Of a DNA stretch of 64,000 nt, positions 34,370-46,195 are shown piece by piece. The stretch is taken from positions 4,159,001 through 4,223,000 of the forward strand of contig OX419756.1 of the NCBI GenBank assembly GCA_948567375.1, given 5' to 3'. Numbering within the stretch: position 1 is the first letter of the stretch; every line of letters begins with the position of its first letter. Both the position numbers and the translations under genes were made by a program. Origin of the DNA: Lunularia cruciata. Taxonomy: Eukaryota; Streptophyta; Marchantiopsida; Lunulariales; Lunulariaceae. The notes beneath the pieces are model-generated. The model saw nothing but the letters and a program-made list of their open reading frames with translations, searched no databases and was not told the DNA's origin.

Positions 34370-34945
34370 TGTAAAAGATTGTGACAGAGGAGAGAAATAG
34401 GTGAATGGAAGCTCACATTGGGACACTTGAATGATGGGAAAACTCAGAATGCCTAGCATGAGCTTTGGCTTTGGTATTTATAGGTAACATACAAGGCCCT
34501 TGAAAAGCTTCTCAAGAAGCTTCCTTGAGCCGCTTTCTTAGAGTGCAAGCCAAGTTAACTAAGAAGCTTCTCAATAAACTTCCTTCTAGAAGCCACCTAC
34601 TTGGCATGCAAGCTAAGCTAGTTGGAAGCTTCTAGAAGTTATTTATTTGAGGTGCAAGCTAAGCTAGCTGGGAAGCTTCCCAAGAAACTTGCTAGATACT
34701 TCTGGTATATTCTAGGTTAATTTGTCTTATTTGCAACTTGGTTAGCCCTACTAACTTTGTTGCTAAACTCCATATTGTTACATATTCTCCCATTGCTAGT
34801 TGGTAATGTCCTCATTGCCAATGAAGCTTCAAACTCTTGGATAGCAGCTTGTGCATTTTGGAGGTGAGAAAGAGGTTCCCATGTGATATCATGAAGGAGA
34901 TACCCTTTCCAAAGGACCTTGTATTGTGAGCCGGTGTGGTAGGGA
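34370..34945 (-). mobile_element. 3' end of an HSE-type chromovirus: chromodomain and LTR
   Basis: The LTR 34370-34782 (413 bp) has TGTAAAAG at its left and TTGTTACA at its right end, that is TGTAAC...TTTTACA on the - strand. Next to it, 34798-34945 encodes the second half of a chromodomain (QYKVLWKGYLLHDITWEP and a NAQAAIQEFEASLA helix). The rest of the element is missing. A perfect three-unit HSE is kept at 34625-34637 and the TATA box at 34475-34482. Confidence 0.85.
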
Positions 34946-35539
34946 AAATAATCTACGTGAACCATTGGTGCATTTGGTGGGAGAGTTTTGTTGACTTTAT
35001 GTTACGGTGACTTTGGCATTTTGTTATATTATTGTATCTTGGGAATATCTTTCATGCCATTGTAAAGTTGAAAGTTATTGTGTGTTACCATAAGCCTAGG
35101 GAAGTTTCAAGGGTTGAGTAAACTCAGAAGTCCTTTTATGTTTCAAGAGCTCAGAGGGTTTGAAAAATGATGCATGAGCTCAGGATTTCATTTATATTAT
35201 TGGATTTTGGGAATATTTCAGTTTAGTGCCATTTGAGCAAATAAGTCTTGTGAGAGTGTTTCATTTAGTAATTTTGAGCAAAAGAGCTATTTTGGGATTT
35301 TCCATGTGGAGTAGTGATAAAGTGGCCAAAGAAGGTTTTTTGAGTGGACAGAGGCTGAAGAAAAATGCCTTGAAAGGGTTTGGTGGTGATAGGGCCATAG
35401 GAGGGGTGGACATATGCTTTGAGAGGCTTGTTGATTCGAGGGGTACTTCAAAGGCTTAGGGACAAGAAGGAATTTTGGCAAGAAGGGATAAGGCTTGGAG
35501 ACGCTTGCTGAGGGGAGCGGGGGGAAAACTTTGAAGGAT
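34946..35539. other. Gap next to the minisatellite
   Basis: Contains an imperfect pair of phrases (TATATTATTG...TTGGGAATAT) at about 35020 and 35195. A 77-codon + frame at 35226-35459 has no recognised domain. It may be the degenerate edge of the tandem array that follows. Confidence 0.4.
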
Positions 35540-37230
35540 TAAGGATAGGAGTGATTTTTGAGTAAGGAGAGAGGGCTGTGCAGGAGAAAAGGCAGGAAGT
35601 TCTCCCGCAAGAATGAAGGAGAAGAACCTTGGATAGGAGTGAATTTTTGAGTTAGAGAGGTCTATGCAAGTGAGAAGGCAAGTAGAGTTTTTCCCGCAAG
35701 AATAGAGGAGTGCAAGCTTGGACAGGAGTGAATTTTTGAGTTAGAGAGGTCTGGTCAAGAGAAAAGGCAATAAGCTCTCCTGCAAGAATGAAGGAGAAGA
35801 AGCTTGGACAGGAAAGAATTTTTGAGTTAGAGAAGTCTGTGCAGGTGAGAATGCAAGTAGGGTTTTTCCCATAGGAATGGAAGAGTGTAAGCTTGGACAG
35901 GAGTGAATATTTGAGTTAAAGAGGTCTAGGCAAGAGAAAAGGTAGTAAGTTCTCCCGTGGGAATGAAGGAGCAGAAGCTTGGACATGAGTGAATTCTCAA
36001 GTTAGAGAGGTCTGTGTAGGAGAGAAGCAAGTAGAGTTTTTCCCACAGGAATGGAAGAGTGCAAGCTTGGACAAGAGTAAATTTTTGAGTTAGAAGGTTT
36101 GGGCTGTAACACCCATTTGTGCATGTGTGTGGTATTGTGATATTTAGCTTGGTATTACAAGAACTTAAGAGATATTATTTATATAGAGATAAAGGATAGT
36201 TCTATATTAGTCATGGTTAGCTAAATTTAGTCATAGCTAAGATAGAGGGGACCTTACTTTAGAGGAAGTAGAAAAGATGAGCATCACTATTTTGGATTTT
36301 AGTGTGTTGACTTGGTATTATTCCTAGGTGTTTGGCTTTGAGGAAAGAGTTGAGAACTCTTGGGCCCGCAAGCCTTTTTGTTTTGGATTCTTCTTTAGTC
36401 CAAGGATAGCCCATGTGAAGGAATCCTTGACTTAGTGGTTGGGTCAAGATAAGACCACATGCTTAGGGGAATATGCCCATGTGAATGGATATTCCTTTCT
36501 ACTTTTTGACTTTATTTGACTTTTAGTCTAGTAACTTGAGTTACTACGGTAATTAGTAACTTTGGTACGTAACTATTTCACAAGTATATAAACAAGGGGT
36601 GAGGAGGTACTCATCATCCTTTCATTTGCAACTATCTCTCTCTCATTGAATTTTCTAGTGAGCAATGTCTTGAGTCTTGGAGTGTTAGCCTTGGAGGAGT
36701 ATGATGGAGTTGGGGTTCCTTGCCTTCTTAGTCCATGGTGCGCTACCATAATAGCCATCAGAGGTTCATCCTGAGTGAGAGACAGGTCGGCTCACAGGGT
36801 AGGAGAAAAGGCAATAAGTTCTCCCGCAGGAATGAAGCAGAAGAAGCTTGGACAGGAGTGAATTTTTGAGTTAGAGAGGTTTGTGTAGGAGAGAAGGCAA
36901 GTAGGGTTTTTCCCACAGGAATAGAGGAGTGCAAGCTTGGATAGGAGTTAACTTTTGAGTTAGAGAGGTCTGTGCAAGAGAAAAGGCAGTAAGTTCTCCC
37001 GTAGGAATGAAGGAGAAGAAGCTTGGGCAGGAGTGAATTTTTGAGTTAGAAAGGTCTGTGCAGGAAAGAAGGCAAGTAGGGTTTTCCCGTAGGAATGGAG
37101 GAGTGCAAGCTTTGACAAGAGTGAATTTTTGAGTTAGAGAGGTTTAGGTAGGAGAAAAAGCAGTAAGTTCTCCCACAGGAATGAAGGAGAGAAAGCTTGG
37201 ACAAGAGAGGTTTTTTTTTAGTAAGGAGGG
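35540..37230. repeat. Minisatellite of alternating A and B units
   Basis: Units of about 83-91 bp share GAATTTTTGAGTTAGAGAGG. Type A contains AAGTTCTCCCGCAGGAATGA, type B contains GTAGGGTTTTTCCCACAGG. The order is A-B-A-B-A-B, a solo LTR, then A-B-A-B-A, so the true period is a dimer of about 175 bp. The solo LTR at 36115-36796 sits between a B and an A unit without disturbing the alternation. Copies differ by a few percent to about 15%. Confidence 0.9.
36115..36796 (+). repeat. Solo LTR of family X
   Basis: 682 bp, TGTAACACCC to GGCTCACA, + orientation. It is complete and has no internal region, so the element was removed by LTR-LTR recombination. Flanks read GGGC on the left and GGGT on the right, a possible 4-bp target duplication with one change. 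TATATAAA lies at 36585-36592. Confidence 0.9.
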
Positions 37231-37259
37231 AGGGTTGTGCAAAAGAGCAATTTCAAAAG

Positions 37260-37640
37260 TTCATAATTTGCTACTGTGAGAGAGTTGGACAGAAGAGAGA
37301 AATATCAAGAGGTTGATGATTTGTTGCTATGAGATAGCTGGATAGAGGAACAAATTCAAAAGTGAAATGGCTGCTACTGTGAGAGAGTTGGATAGAGGAG
37401 AGCAATTTAGAAAGTTGATGATTTGCTGTTGTGAGAGAGTTGGACAGAGGAGAGAAATATCAAGAGGTTGATGATTTGCTATTGTGGGAGAGTTGGACAC
37501 AGGAGCAAATTCAAAAATTGAGGGTTGTTGCTGTGAGAGAGTTGGACAGAGGAACAAATGCAAAAGTGTAAGGGCTGCTACTGTAAGAGAGTTGGACAGA
37601 GGAGAGAAAATTTCAAAAGTTGATGATCAGTTGCAACCAG
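37260..37640. repeat. Tandem array, about 51-bp unit, 7 copies
   Basis: The anchor GAGAGTTGGACAGAGGAG recurs near 37280, 37333, 37385, 37437, 37490, 37540 and 37590. Spacing of 49-53 bp keeps a frame open on the - strand (78 codons, repeated CPTLSQQQ), but there is no sign that it is translated. It abuts the A/B minisatellite. Confidence 0.8.
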
Positions 37641-37931
37641 TTGCAAATCAGTTGCAACTTAGAGCAGGCATTGTCTTGATTAGAACTACTTGACCTATCC
37701 AACCTTGTGAATTCTGTAGTTGAAATTCCTATGAATGATGAGTCTTGGAGGCAGATGTGTGTTATGAACTATGACTAGCATTGAGGAAAACTACATTCTA
37801 GGAGCTCTTAGTCTGGTCCTTGTGAATCGCGTAAGTAAATGATCTAGGTGCCCGGATTTATGTTGGGTTAGATCACTCACTGCCATTTATTTATTTTATT
37901 TTATTTTATTAAAGGGCCACCTGACCTAGGA
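37641..37931. other. Short gap between repeat array and X2
   Basis: Starts with three CAGTTGCAA copies (37629-37660) and ends with a TTTATTTTATT run at 37886-37910. No gene seen. Confidence 0.5.
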
Positions 37932-38199
37932 AAGAGTTCTCAACTCTTTCCTCAAAGTCAAACACCTAGGAATAATACCTAGTCAACACACTAGAATCCA
38001 AAATAATGGTGCTCATCTTTTCCACTTCCTCTAAAATAAGGTCCCCTCTATCTTAACTATGACTAACTCTAGCTAATCATGACTAATGTAGAACCATCCT
38101 CATCTCTATATAAATAATATCTCTCAAGTACTTGAAATGCCAAGCTAAATATCACAATACCACACACATGCACAAATGGGTGTTACATTTACCCCCAGA

Positions 38200-39207
38200 C
38201 TAAGTTTTCACTTTGTCCTCAAAGTGAAGATCGCTCGACCTTCTATGATACATCTTCAACTTATCATGGTTAATCCTATCAAAGTGTCTTCCTCCCAACT
38301 CCTTGAGATCATAGGTGTAATTGGCCCACACCTTCTCCACTATGAAAGGTCCAAAGTACTTAAGCAAAAACTTCTTTTGCACTCTCTTGAATCAAATAGA
38401 ATCAAAGAACATTACCCAATCATCTTCTTTGAAAGGCTTCACCTTCTTCTTGCCTTGCCTCTTGTCATAACTCTCCTTTTGTTTCATTTGGGCTTGCTCC
38501 ACTCAAACCATAGCAACTGCTCTTGCCTCTTCCAACTCCATGAGTTATTCCTTCCTTGACTTCTTTGCATCACCTCCTTGTGCTTTCTTTGATCTCCTAT
38601 GAATGCTTTGGAAGGTAGGAAGATCAAAGTGAATAGGTAGGGTGGACTCAATACCATATACCAATTGAAATGGAGAATATCAGCATGGTTGCAGTGATCC
38701 TTCTTGTAAACTCTCCTCCTCTATTAGAAACCAATTACAAAGGGCATCGAAACCTAGTGATAATGCGTTCTACCAACTTCATCTTCATTCTTGTCCCTCA
38801 AGGGTCTAGCCCTCAACCCACTTGGTAAGGTAATCAGTAACTACCACAATGTACCAATTGTTCCTTGGGGTTCTATTGGGAGGACCTACAAAATCAATTC
38901 CCCACTTCTCAAAAGGTCCTAGCAATACAATTGATATAAGTGGTGGAGTGGAAGTAGATTTTCTAGCAAAAGCTTGACAAACATGACAAGTTTTGCAATA
39001 ATCAAGACAATCCTTGAAAATTCCTCTCCAATGGTAACTTGCATCTAGAATTTTGAAAGTAATCACCTTTCGTGCAAAGTGTCCTCCACATACTAAACTT
39101 TCATGAAACTCCTTTATCAATAAGATAGACTCTTCAAAGTAGACCATCTGCTCCTTGGTGAAAAAGAATATCTTCCACCATTGTGTAAGGTTTAGATCTT
39201 GCTGCAA
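38200..39207 (-). pseudogene. pol: X2 integrase remnant
   Basis: The piece 38806-39207 has the HEGL-type zinc finger (HESLVCGGHFARK, CKTCHVC) and the first core Asp in GIDFVGP. The second Asp and the Glu blocks lie in the deleted part near 38680 or are out of frame. The terminal piece (38200-38382) matches the X1 pol end, but its TAG stop has become TCG. Confidence 0.82.
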
Positions 39208-39540
39208 TCTCCAAAACTATACCTCTCATGACTTGCAACCTCCTCCAAGATCTCATCAATGAATGCGAATGGGTAGAAGCTCTCCTTAGTAACAACATTG
39301 AGCTTTTTGTAATCCACACAAACCCAAAGCTTGCCATTCTTTTTCTTCACAATGACAATTAGAGACACCCATTTTGAATTCTCCACCTCAAAGATAAATC
39401 TGGCCTCCTTGAGCTTATCAATCTCCTCCTTCACAACCATAGATATTGGTGGGCTAATGCAATGTTGCTTTTGGCGGATTGGTCTTGCATGTGACTCCAC
39501 CTCTATCTTGTGCTCCTCCAAGGTAACTTCCTTCAAATCC
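39208..39540 (-). pseudogene. pol: X2 RT N-terminal remnant
   Basis: Starts at the deletion junction. It contains VVKEEIDKL, WVSLIVIVKKKNGKLWVCVDYKKLN and HERYSFGD, then stops at the junction. The palm with the catalytic box is deleted. At the position of the X1 TAG it still has a Trp codon. Confidence 0.85.
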
Positions 39541-40780
39541 TTTTAATTGAAATCAAACACATGGATGAACTTGTGGAAAATCTCCTCAAATCTCACCTTC
39601 TCCTCCTTGGTAACATTTGGGCCATACTTGAGGGTAGCTAACATTCTCTCTACCTCCTCAAGTGTCAATGGTGATTTATCTGGGTCCTTCAAAACCTCTA
39701 GCTTAGATGCAAAATCCATAGCACACAAGGGATATACTTCTGAATCTGATTCAGATTCATCCTCCTCTGTGGAAGTCTCCTTTTCTATGCTTGTATCCAC
39801 ACATATTTCCTTTTCTATGCTTGTATCTTGAAGCTCCTTCTTCAAAATCTGATTCCCAATAATCAGAAGATGGTGTATTTGAATGTGAAGTGTTGATTGT
39901 GTTAGTCACTATGACTATGACTCTATGTTTTGATGACCCAATCCTCAAGATGTTTTGTGCCATCTATCAATTGTGTGAGCTGCTCTCAACCATGGCCTCC
40001 CAAGAAGTAAGTCATAGCTAGAATCTTTCAAGACTTGGAAAATCATGAGATTTTGAACTCACATAACTGAAACTACCACTTTATCCATCACCTCTATTGG
40101 TCAAACTTGTTGCTTGTTTTCCATGTTCACCACAAATGTTGAAGGTCTTGAGGGTATCATACCCAACTTCTTCATCAACCTTTCTCAGATGGCATTCACT
40201 GCTGATCCTTCATCAACAAGTGTATCCTTGATGTTGTGACCATTCACTCTCACATCAATCTTGGAGGCATATTCACAAGCCTCCCATGGTGTTGGCTTGG
40301 CATCCACCACCTCCATTGCTACTGGAGCTTTTACCTTCTTCTTCCTTTTTCTCTTTGTAGAACTCAAACCACCTCTAAGCTCCTTTTGCAAGGTAGGGTT
40401 CAAAGAAATCAGTTGGCCCACTCTGATGTTAGCCTTGTGACTATCAACATCCTCCAACACAATGTAGTTTCATTGTTGCTTTGAAATCAAGAAATACTCC
40501 ATCCCTAACTTCTTCCTTGGAGTCTTTGTTGTTGATGGTGTTGAGGTGCGAGTGCTCCTAGTAGATATAGGAGTATCCTTGCTTAGAGTAAATCCTTGAG
40601 AAGAGTGAATATCCTTTGCAAAATGAGCTCTCTTCTTCTCTTATGCCAAAAGCTCCAAATTAAGACCCTTAGAGTTTGAGCACTCTCCCTTCTTATACTT
40701 GCTCTCAACCACATGTATGGATGTTATCCCCTTACCTTTGTTTGGATTAGGAGCCACTTGGGTTTCACTACCTCCCTCTT
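39541..40780 (-). pseudogene. gag: X2 gag C-terminus and protease
   Basis: Includes the protease loop as VDEGSAVNAI (X1 VDGRS, X3 VDGGS), a KRKRKKKVKAP basic stretch, and an acidic tail in which a short block (CVDTSIEKE) is duplicated. The N-terminal half of gag with the zinc knuckle is missing because of the junction near 40780. Confidence 0.82.
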
Positions 40781-41107
40781 TCATATGGGCTATCCTTGGA
40801 CTATAAAAGAATCCAAAACAAAAGGGCTTGTGGACCAAAGAGTTCTCAACTTGTTCCTCAAAGCCACACACCTAAGAATAATGTGTTGACTTGGAAACCA
40901 AGTCAACACACTAGAATCCAAAATAGTGGTGCTCATCTTTTCCATTTCCACTAAAGTAAGGTCCCACTATCTTAGCTATGACTAAATTTAGCTTATCATG
41001 ACTAATGTAGAACCATCCTTCATCTTCATATAAATAATATCTCTCAAGTACTTGAAATGCCAAGCTAAATATCACAATACCACACACATGCACAAATAGG
41101 TGTTATA
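40780..41107 (-). repeat. Truncated 3' LTR of X3
   Basis: Matches the X LTR from its start down to the CATGGGCTATCC phrase, then stops inside X2 gag. Confidence 0.85.
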
Positions 41108-41149
41108 TTTACCCCCGGACTAAGTTTTCACTTTGTCCTCAAAGTGAAG

Positions 41150-42770
41150 ATCTCTTTACCTTCTATGATACATTTTCAACTTATCATGGTTAATCCTATC
41201 AAAGTGTCTTCCTCCCAACTCCTTGAGATCATAGGTGTAATTGCCCCACACCTTCTCCACTATGAAAGGTCCAAAGTACTTAAGCAAAAACTTCTTTTGC
41301 ACTCTCTTGAATCGAATAGAATCAAACAACATTACCCAATCACCTTCTTTGAAAGGCTCCACCTACTTCATGCCTTGCCTCTTGTCATAGCTCTCCTTTT
41401 GTTTCCTTTGGGCTTGCTCCACCAAACCATAGCAACTGCTCTTGCCTCTTCCAATTCCATGAGTTGATCCTTCCTTGACTTCTCTACATCACCTCCTTGT
41501 GCTTTCTTCAATCTCCTACAATGCTTTGGAAGGTAGGAAGATCAAAGTGAATAGGTAAGGTAGACTCAATACCATATACCAATTGAAATGGAGAATATCT
41601 AGTGGAAGTCTTCATTGTTGTCCTATACTCCCACAAAACTACATGAATCCTCTTATCTCAATGAAGTGTAGTCCCTTCCATTTCTACATCTTTGGCCAAC
41701 ATCATGCACAAGGTCTGATTGGTTCTCTCTACCAAGCCATTGGGATTTGGCTTATAGGATGTAGTTACTCCATGTGTGATAGAGAAATGTCCTAGCATAG
41801 CTATAGTAATGTTTCCCATAAACTCTCCTACTTTATCAAAAACCAACTCCAAAGGGCATCCAAACCTAGTGATAATGCATTCATAAAGAAATCTTCCAAC
41901 TTCATCTTCATTCTTGTCCCTCAATGGTCTAGCCTCAACCCACTTGGTAAGGTAATCAATAACTACCACAATATACCAATTGTTCCTTGGGGTTCTATTG
42001 AGAGGACCTACAAAATCAATTCCCCACTTCTCAAAAGGTCCTAGCAATACAATTGATCTAAGTGGTGAAGTGGATGTAGACTTTCAAGCAAAAGCTTTAT
42101 AAACATGACAAGTTTTGCAATAATGAAGACAATCCTTGAAAATTACTCTCCAATGGTAACCTACATCTAGAATCTTGAAAGTAGTCACCTTTCTTTCAAA
42201 GTGTCCTCCACACACTAAACCTTCATGAAACTCCTTTATCAATAAGATAGACTCTTCCTTACCCACTACTCTTCGAAGTAGACCTTCTGCTCCTTGGTGA
42301 AAAAGAATATCCTCACCATTGTGTAAGGTCTAGATCTTGCTGCAAGGGCCTTCCTCGCCCTAGCATGCATCCCTTCTGGATAGTTACCTCTTGTCACAAA
42401 ATCCACAATCTCCTTATACTCCATTAAAACTTCTTGAGTGACTAAGATTGTCATGAGCTCCTAATCTAGGAAGGAATCATCCACTGGCTCATCTCCATCA
42501 TGATCATAAGCTTTAGATGACAAATTAGCATTTGCATGTTTCTTTCTTGGCCTATCCTAAATGGTGTAACCATACTCAGACAAGAGAATCACCTGCCTTG
42601 CTAGTTTTCCTTCAACATGAGGCTTGTTGAAGATGTACTTCAAAGCCTTGTGATCGGTGACGATGGTGGCTTTCCCTCCAATCAAGTAGTGTCTAAACTT
42701 CTTGAGACCAAAGATCACTGCCAACTCTTCTCTTTTTATGACAGAGTAGTTCTTTTATGTTGAAACCATC
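41150..42770 (-). pseudogene. pol: X3 RNase H and integrase
   Basis: Integrase core piece 41658-42047 has Asp in GIDFVGPLNRTP, a decayed second block FDKVGEF (Asp kept) and Glu changed or shifted in LVERTNQ. The finger piece 42084-42266 has HEGLVCGGHFERK and CKTCHV. RNase H lies above 42450 in several frames (VTDHKALKY block near 42650). Broken by stops near 42085, 42265 and 42455. Confidence 0.85.
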
Positions 42771-43857
42771 TGCCTACTAGCGTAAGCTATTGGATGATCA
42801 TGCCCATCTTGGTCTAATTGACTAAGAGTGCATCCTATAGCTACATAAGAAGCATTAGTGTAGATGATGAAAGGCTTACTCCGATCAGGTTTAGCAAGAA
42901 TTGGAGCTATAACAAGGGATTGCTTGAGCTCTTCAAAAGCCTTGAGAGCATCCTTGTCTTCCAAAATCACCATGTGATCTACACCCTTCTTCATGTAGAT
43001 GGTCAATGCATAAGCCTTGTAAGAAAATGAGAAGATGAACCTCCTATAGGATCCAACCATCCCCAAAAATTAGCGTAACTTTGTCAAGCTTGAAGGGAAT
43101 GGAAGGTTTGAGATTTTCCTCACCTTCAAGGATCAACTGCTATTCCATCCTTGGAGATGATGTGCCCCAAAATTAGACCTTCTCCACATCCAAAAATGCA
43201 CTTTTCTTGGTTGAGTGATGCACTTGCCTCATTCAAGCGTTGCAAGACCTTGATTAGGTGCTCAAAGTGCTCCTCCTTGCTCCCATAGACACAAAAGTCA
43301 TCAATGAAGTCCCTAACAAATTTCCCAATGAAAGGTTCAAATTCCTTATTCATGAACTGTTGGAATGTGGCTGGAGCATTGCAAAGCCCAAAAGGCATGA
43401 CCTTGAAAGCATACGTTCCCCAAGGTGTGGTGAATATGGTGAGTTGTTGATGATTTGGTTCAAAATTGATTTGGTTATATCCACTATTACCATCTCCAAA
43501 ACTATACCTCTCATGACCTTCATCCTCCTCCAAGATCTCATCAATGAATGGAAATGGATAGTAATCCTTCTTGGTAATAGCATTGAGCTTCTTGTAATCC
43601 ACACATACCCAAAGCTTTCCATTCTTTTTCTTCACAATGACAATTGGAGACACCCATTTTGAATTCTCCACCTCAAAGATAAATCTGGCCTCCTTGAGCT
43701 TATCAATCTCCTCCTTCACAACCAAAGATATTGGTGTGCTTATGCGACATTGCTTTTGGCGGATTGGTTTTGCATGTGAATCCACCTCTATCTTGTGCTC
43801 CTCCAAGGTGACTTCCTTCAAATGCTTGTAACTGAAAGCAAACACTTGCAGAAACAC
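42755..43857 (-). pseudogene. pol: X3 reverse transcriptase
   Basis: A 243-codon piece (43126-43857) covers WVSPIVIVKKKNGKLWV, the palm with SGYNQI, NAPATFQQFMN and an intact FIDDFCVYG catalytic box. The following piece (42755-43066) has the connection and start of RNase H. It shows the ancestral residues at the sites mutated in X1. Confidence 0.88.
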
Positions 43858-43879
43858 TTGCTGATGAACTTACATAAAG

Positions 43880-45975
43880 TCTCCTCAAATCTCACCTTCT
43901 CCACCTTGGTAACATTTGGGCCATACTTGAGGGTAGCTAACCTTCTCTCTACTTCCTCAAATGTCAATGGTGATTTATTTGGGTCCTTCAAAACCTCTAG
44001 CTTAGGTGCAAAGTCCATTGCACACAAGGGATACACATCTGAATCCGATTCAGATTTATCCTCCTCCATGGAAGTCTCCTCCTCCATGCTTGTGTCCACA
44101 CCTGAAGCTCCTTCTTTAGAGTTTGATTCCCAATAATCAGAAGATGGTGTATCTGAATGTGAAGTGTTGGTGGTGTTAGTCATAGGAACTATAACTCAAT
44201 AGTTTGATGGCCCAATCCTCAAGTACCCTTTGTGTCATTGATCAATTCTGCATGCTGATCTCAACCATGGCCTCCCAAGAAGTAAGTCATAGCTTGAATC
44301 CTTCAAGACTTGGAAAGTCATGAGATTTTGAACTCCCATAATTGAAACTACCACCTTATCCATCACCTCTACTGGTCCAACTTGTTGCTTGTTTGCCATA
44401 CTCACCAAAAATGTTAAAGGTCTTGAGGGTCCCATACCCAACTTCTTCATCAATCTTTTTGACATGGTATTTACTATTGATCCTCCATCAACCAATGCAT
44501 CCTTGATGTTATGACCATTCACTCTCACATCAATCTTGGAGGCATATTCACAAGCCTCCCATGGTGCTAGTTTGGCATCCACCACCCCCATTGATACTAG
44601 AGCTTTTGCCTTCTTCCTCTTGCTCCTTGTAGAACTCAAAACACCTCTAAGCTCATTTCTCAAGGTAGGGTTCAAAGCAATCAATTGGCCCACTATGATG
44701 TTAGCCTTGTGACTACCAACATCCTCCAACACATTGTAGTTCCATTGTTGCTTTGAAATCAAGAAATCCTCCATCACCAACTTCTTCCTTGGAGTCTTTA
44801 TTGTTGATGGTGTTGAGGTGCTAGTGCTCCTAGTAGACATATGAGTATCCTTGAGAAGAGTTAACATTCTTTGCAAAACAAGCTCTCTTCTTCTTTTGTG
44901 CCAAAAGCTCCAAAATAAGACCCTTGGAGTTTGAGCATTCTCCCTTCTCATACTTGCTCTCAACCACGTCTATGGATGCTATCCCCTTATCTTTGTTTGG
45001 ATTAGGAGCCACTTGGGTTTCACTTCCTCCCTCTTTCCCTCTATTGGCTCTCTCATAACCCCTTCCTCCATGGCAAGTGGAATTTGGGCAATTCCTTTGG
45101 ATATGGCCTCTTCCTCCACAACCAAAATAATTTCATTCATTGAAGTTGTTGGTTGGTTGGCCTCCTTTATATGGATAGTTTCCATAACTCCTAGGCCCTC
45201 TCCCCAAATTTTGATCCACCTCTCTCTTCTCCCATAGTTGCACCTCATTGATCTTGAGATCTGCAAGTTGTTTTGTGATGGTTTGAAGTGGATCCTTTGG
45301 TGGAGATGCAAGAATTGGAGAAACTACTACTTGTGGTGCAACCCTTGCCACTATAGTATCAGAAGTTCCACCATACATGGAACCTTAAGGAGGATGCACA
45401 ACCTCCTTCACCACCAAATCACTCTCATCTCCTTCCAAACTCTCCTCCATACAAATTGTAATCTTGATAGCTTTAACCTTGGAAGAAGGTTTCTCATATC
45501 TCACCTTGGTTCTAATTTGTGGTCTCAATCCTCCCATAAAATTATTGGTGGCAATGGCCCCTATGCCAATCATTGTAGTCTCTACATCATCCCCACCCTT
45601 CCTCAACACTATGCAAAATCTAGACTCTAACTTTTCCACCCTTTCCACATAGACTCTCACTTTCTCTCCATCTCTTTGTTTGAGAAAGGTAACTCACTCA
45701 TCAATCTCTCATAACTCTCATATGGAAGAAAGTTCTCAATGAGTGCTAAATTCAAACTCTCCCAAGACTCTTCTTCCCCATATCTCTTCTCTCTCTTTTG
45801 GTATTCTGACTCATACCATGTAAGTGTTGCACCCTCAAAGAAATCTAGTAATAACAAGACCCACTCATTCTTTCTCCTCTCATTTTTTTCATGTAATCTC
45901 TCTTGAAGTCTCTCGCAAAGGCCTCCATATCTTCTCCATCCTTGCCAAAGAAAACCAGAAGTTTCTCCATCTTAA
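43880..45975 (-). pseudogene. gag: X3 gag and protease
   Basis: Pieces in several frames follow X1 gag. The protease loop reads VDGGSIVN. The zinc knuckle is damaged in the region near 45090-45130 (the first Cys codon reads TAT or TTT). The N-terminus near 45975 reads MEKLLVFFGK in place of MGKLPVFFGK. Many stops. Confidence 0.82.
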
Positions 45976-46195
45976 TCCCTCACTATCTTTCTTTCCTCTC
46001 AAAAAAAATTTTTTCTCTCACTCTGTAACTAATAGATTATATATATGACTAACACCATTTGGGAATAATCCACTTTGAGGAACAAAAAAGGTTTAGGTTG
46101 CTCCAAGATTTCTATAGCAATATCAAATCTTAGAGTGCATATTAATCTAACTCTCATGAATAGTTTATCCATAAGTTGAAAGATTATCTCCATCA

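Larger units (their letters stand above)
37932..40782 (-). mobile_element. Family X copy X2, both ends and interior deleted
   Basis: Left is a partial 3' LTR (37932-38187). The internal region follows X1 but lacks about 190 bp near 38680 and about 1.1 kb at 39206, where integrase is joined directly to RT. It ends inside gag at about 40780, where the LTR of X3 begins. There is no 5' LTR. Confidence 0.88.

Noticed and set aside
35540..37640. Possible CRISPR-like array
   Set aside because: Units are tandem without unique spacers and lie in plant retrotransposon DNA.
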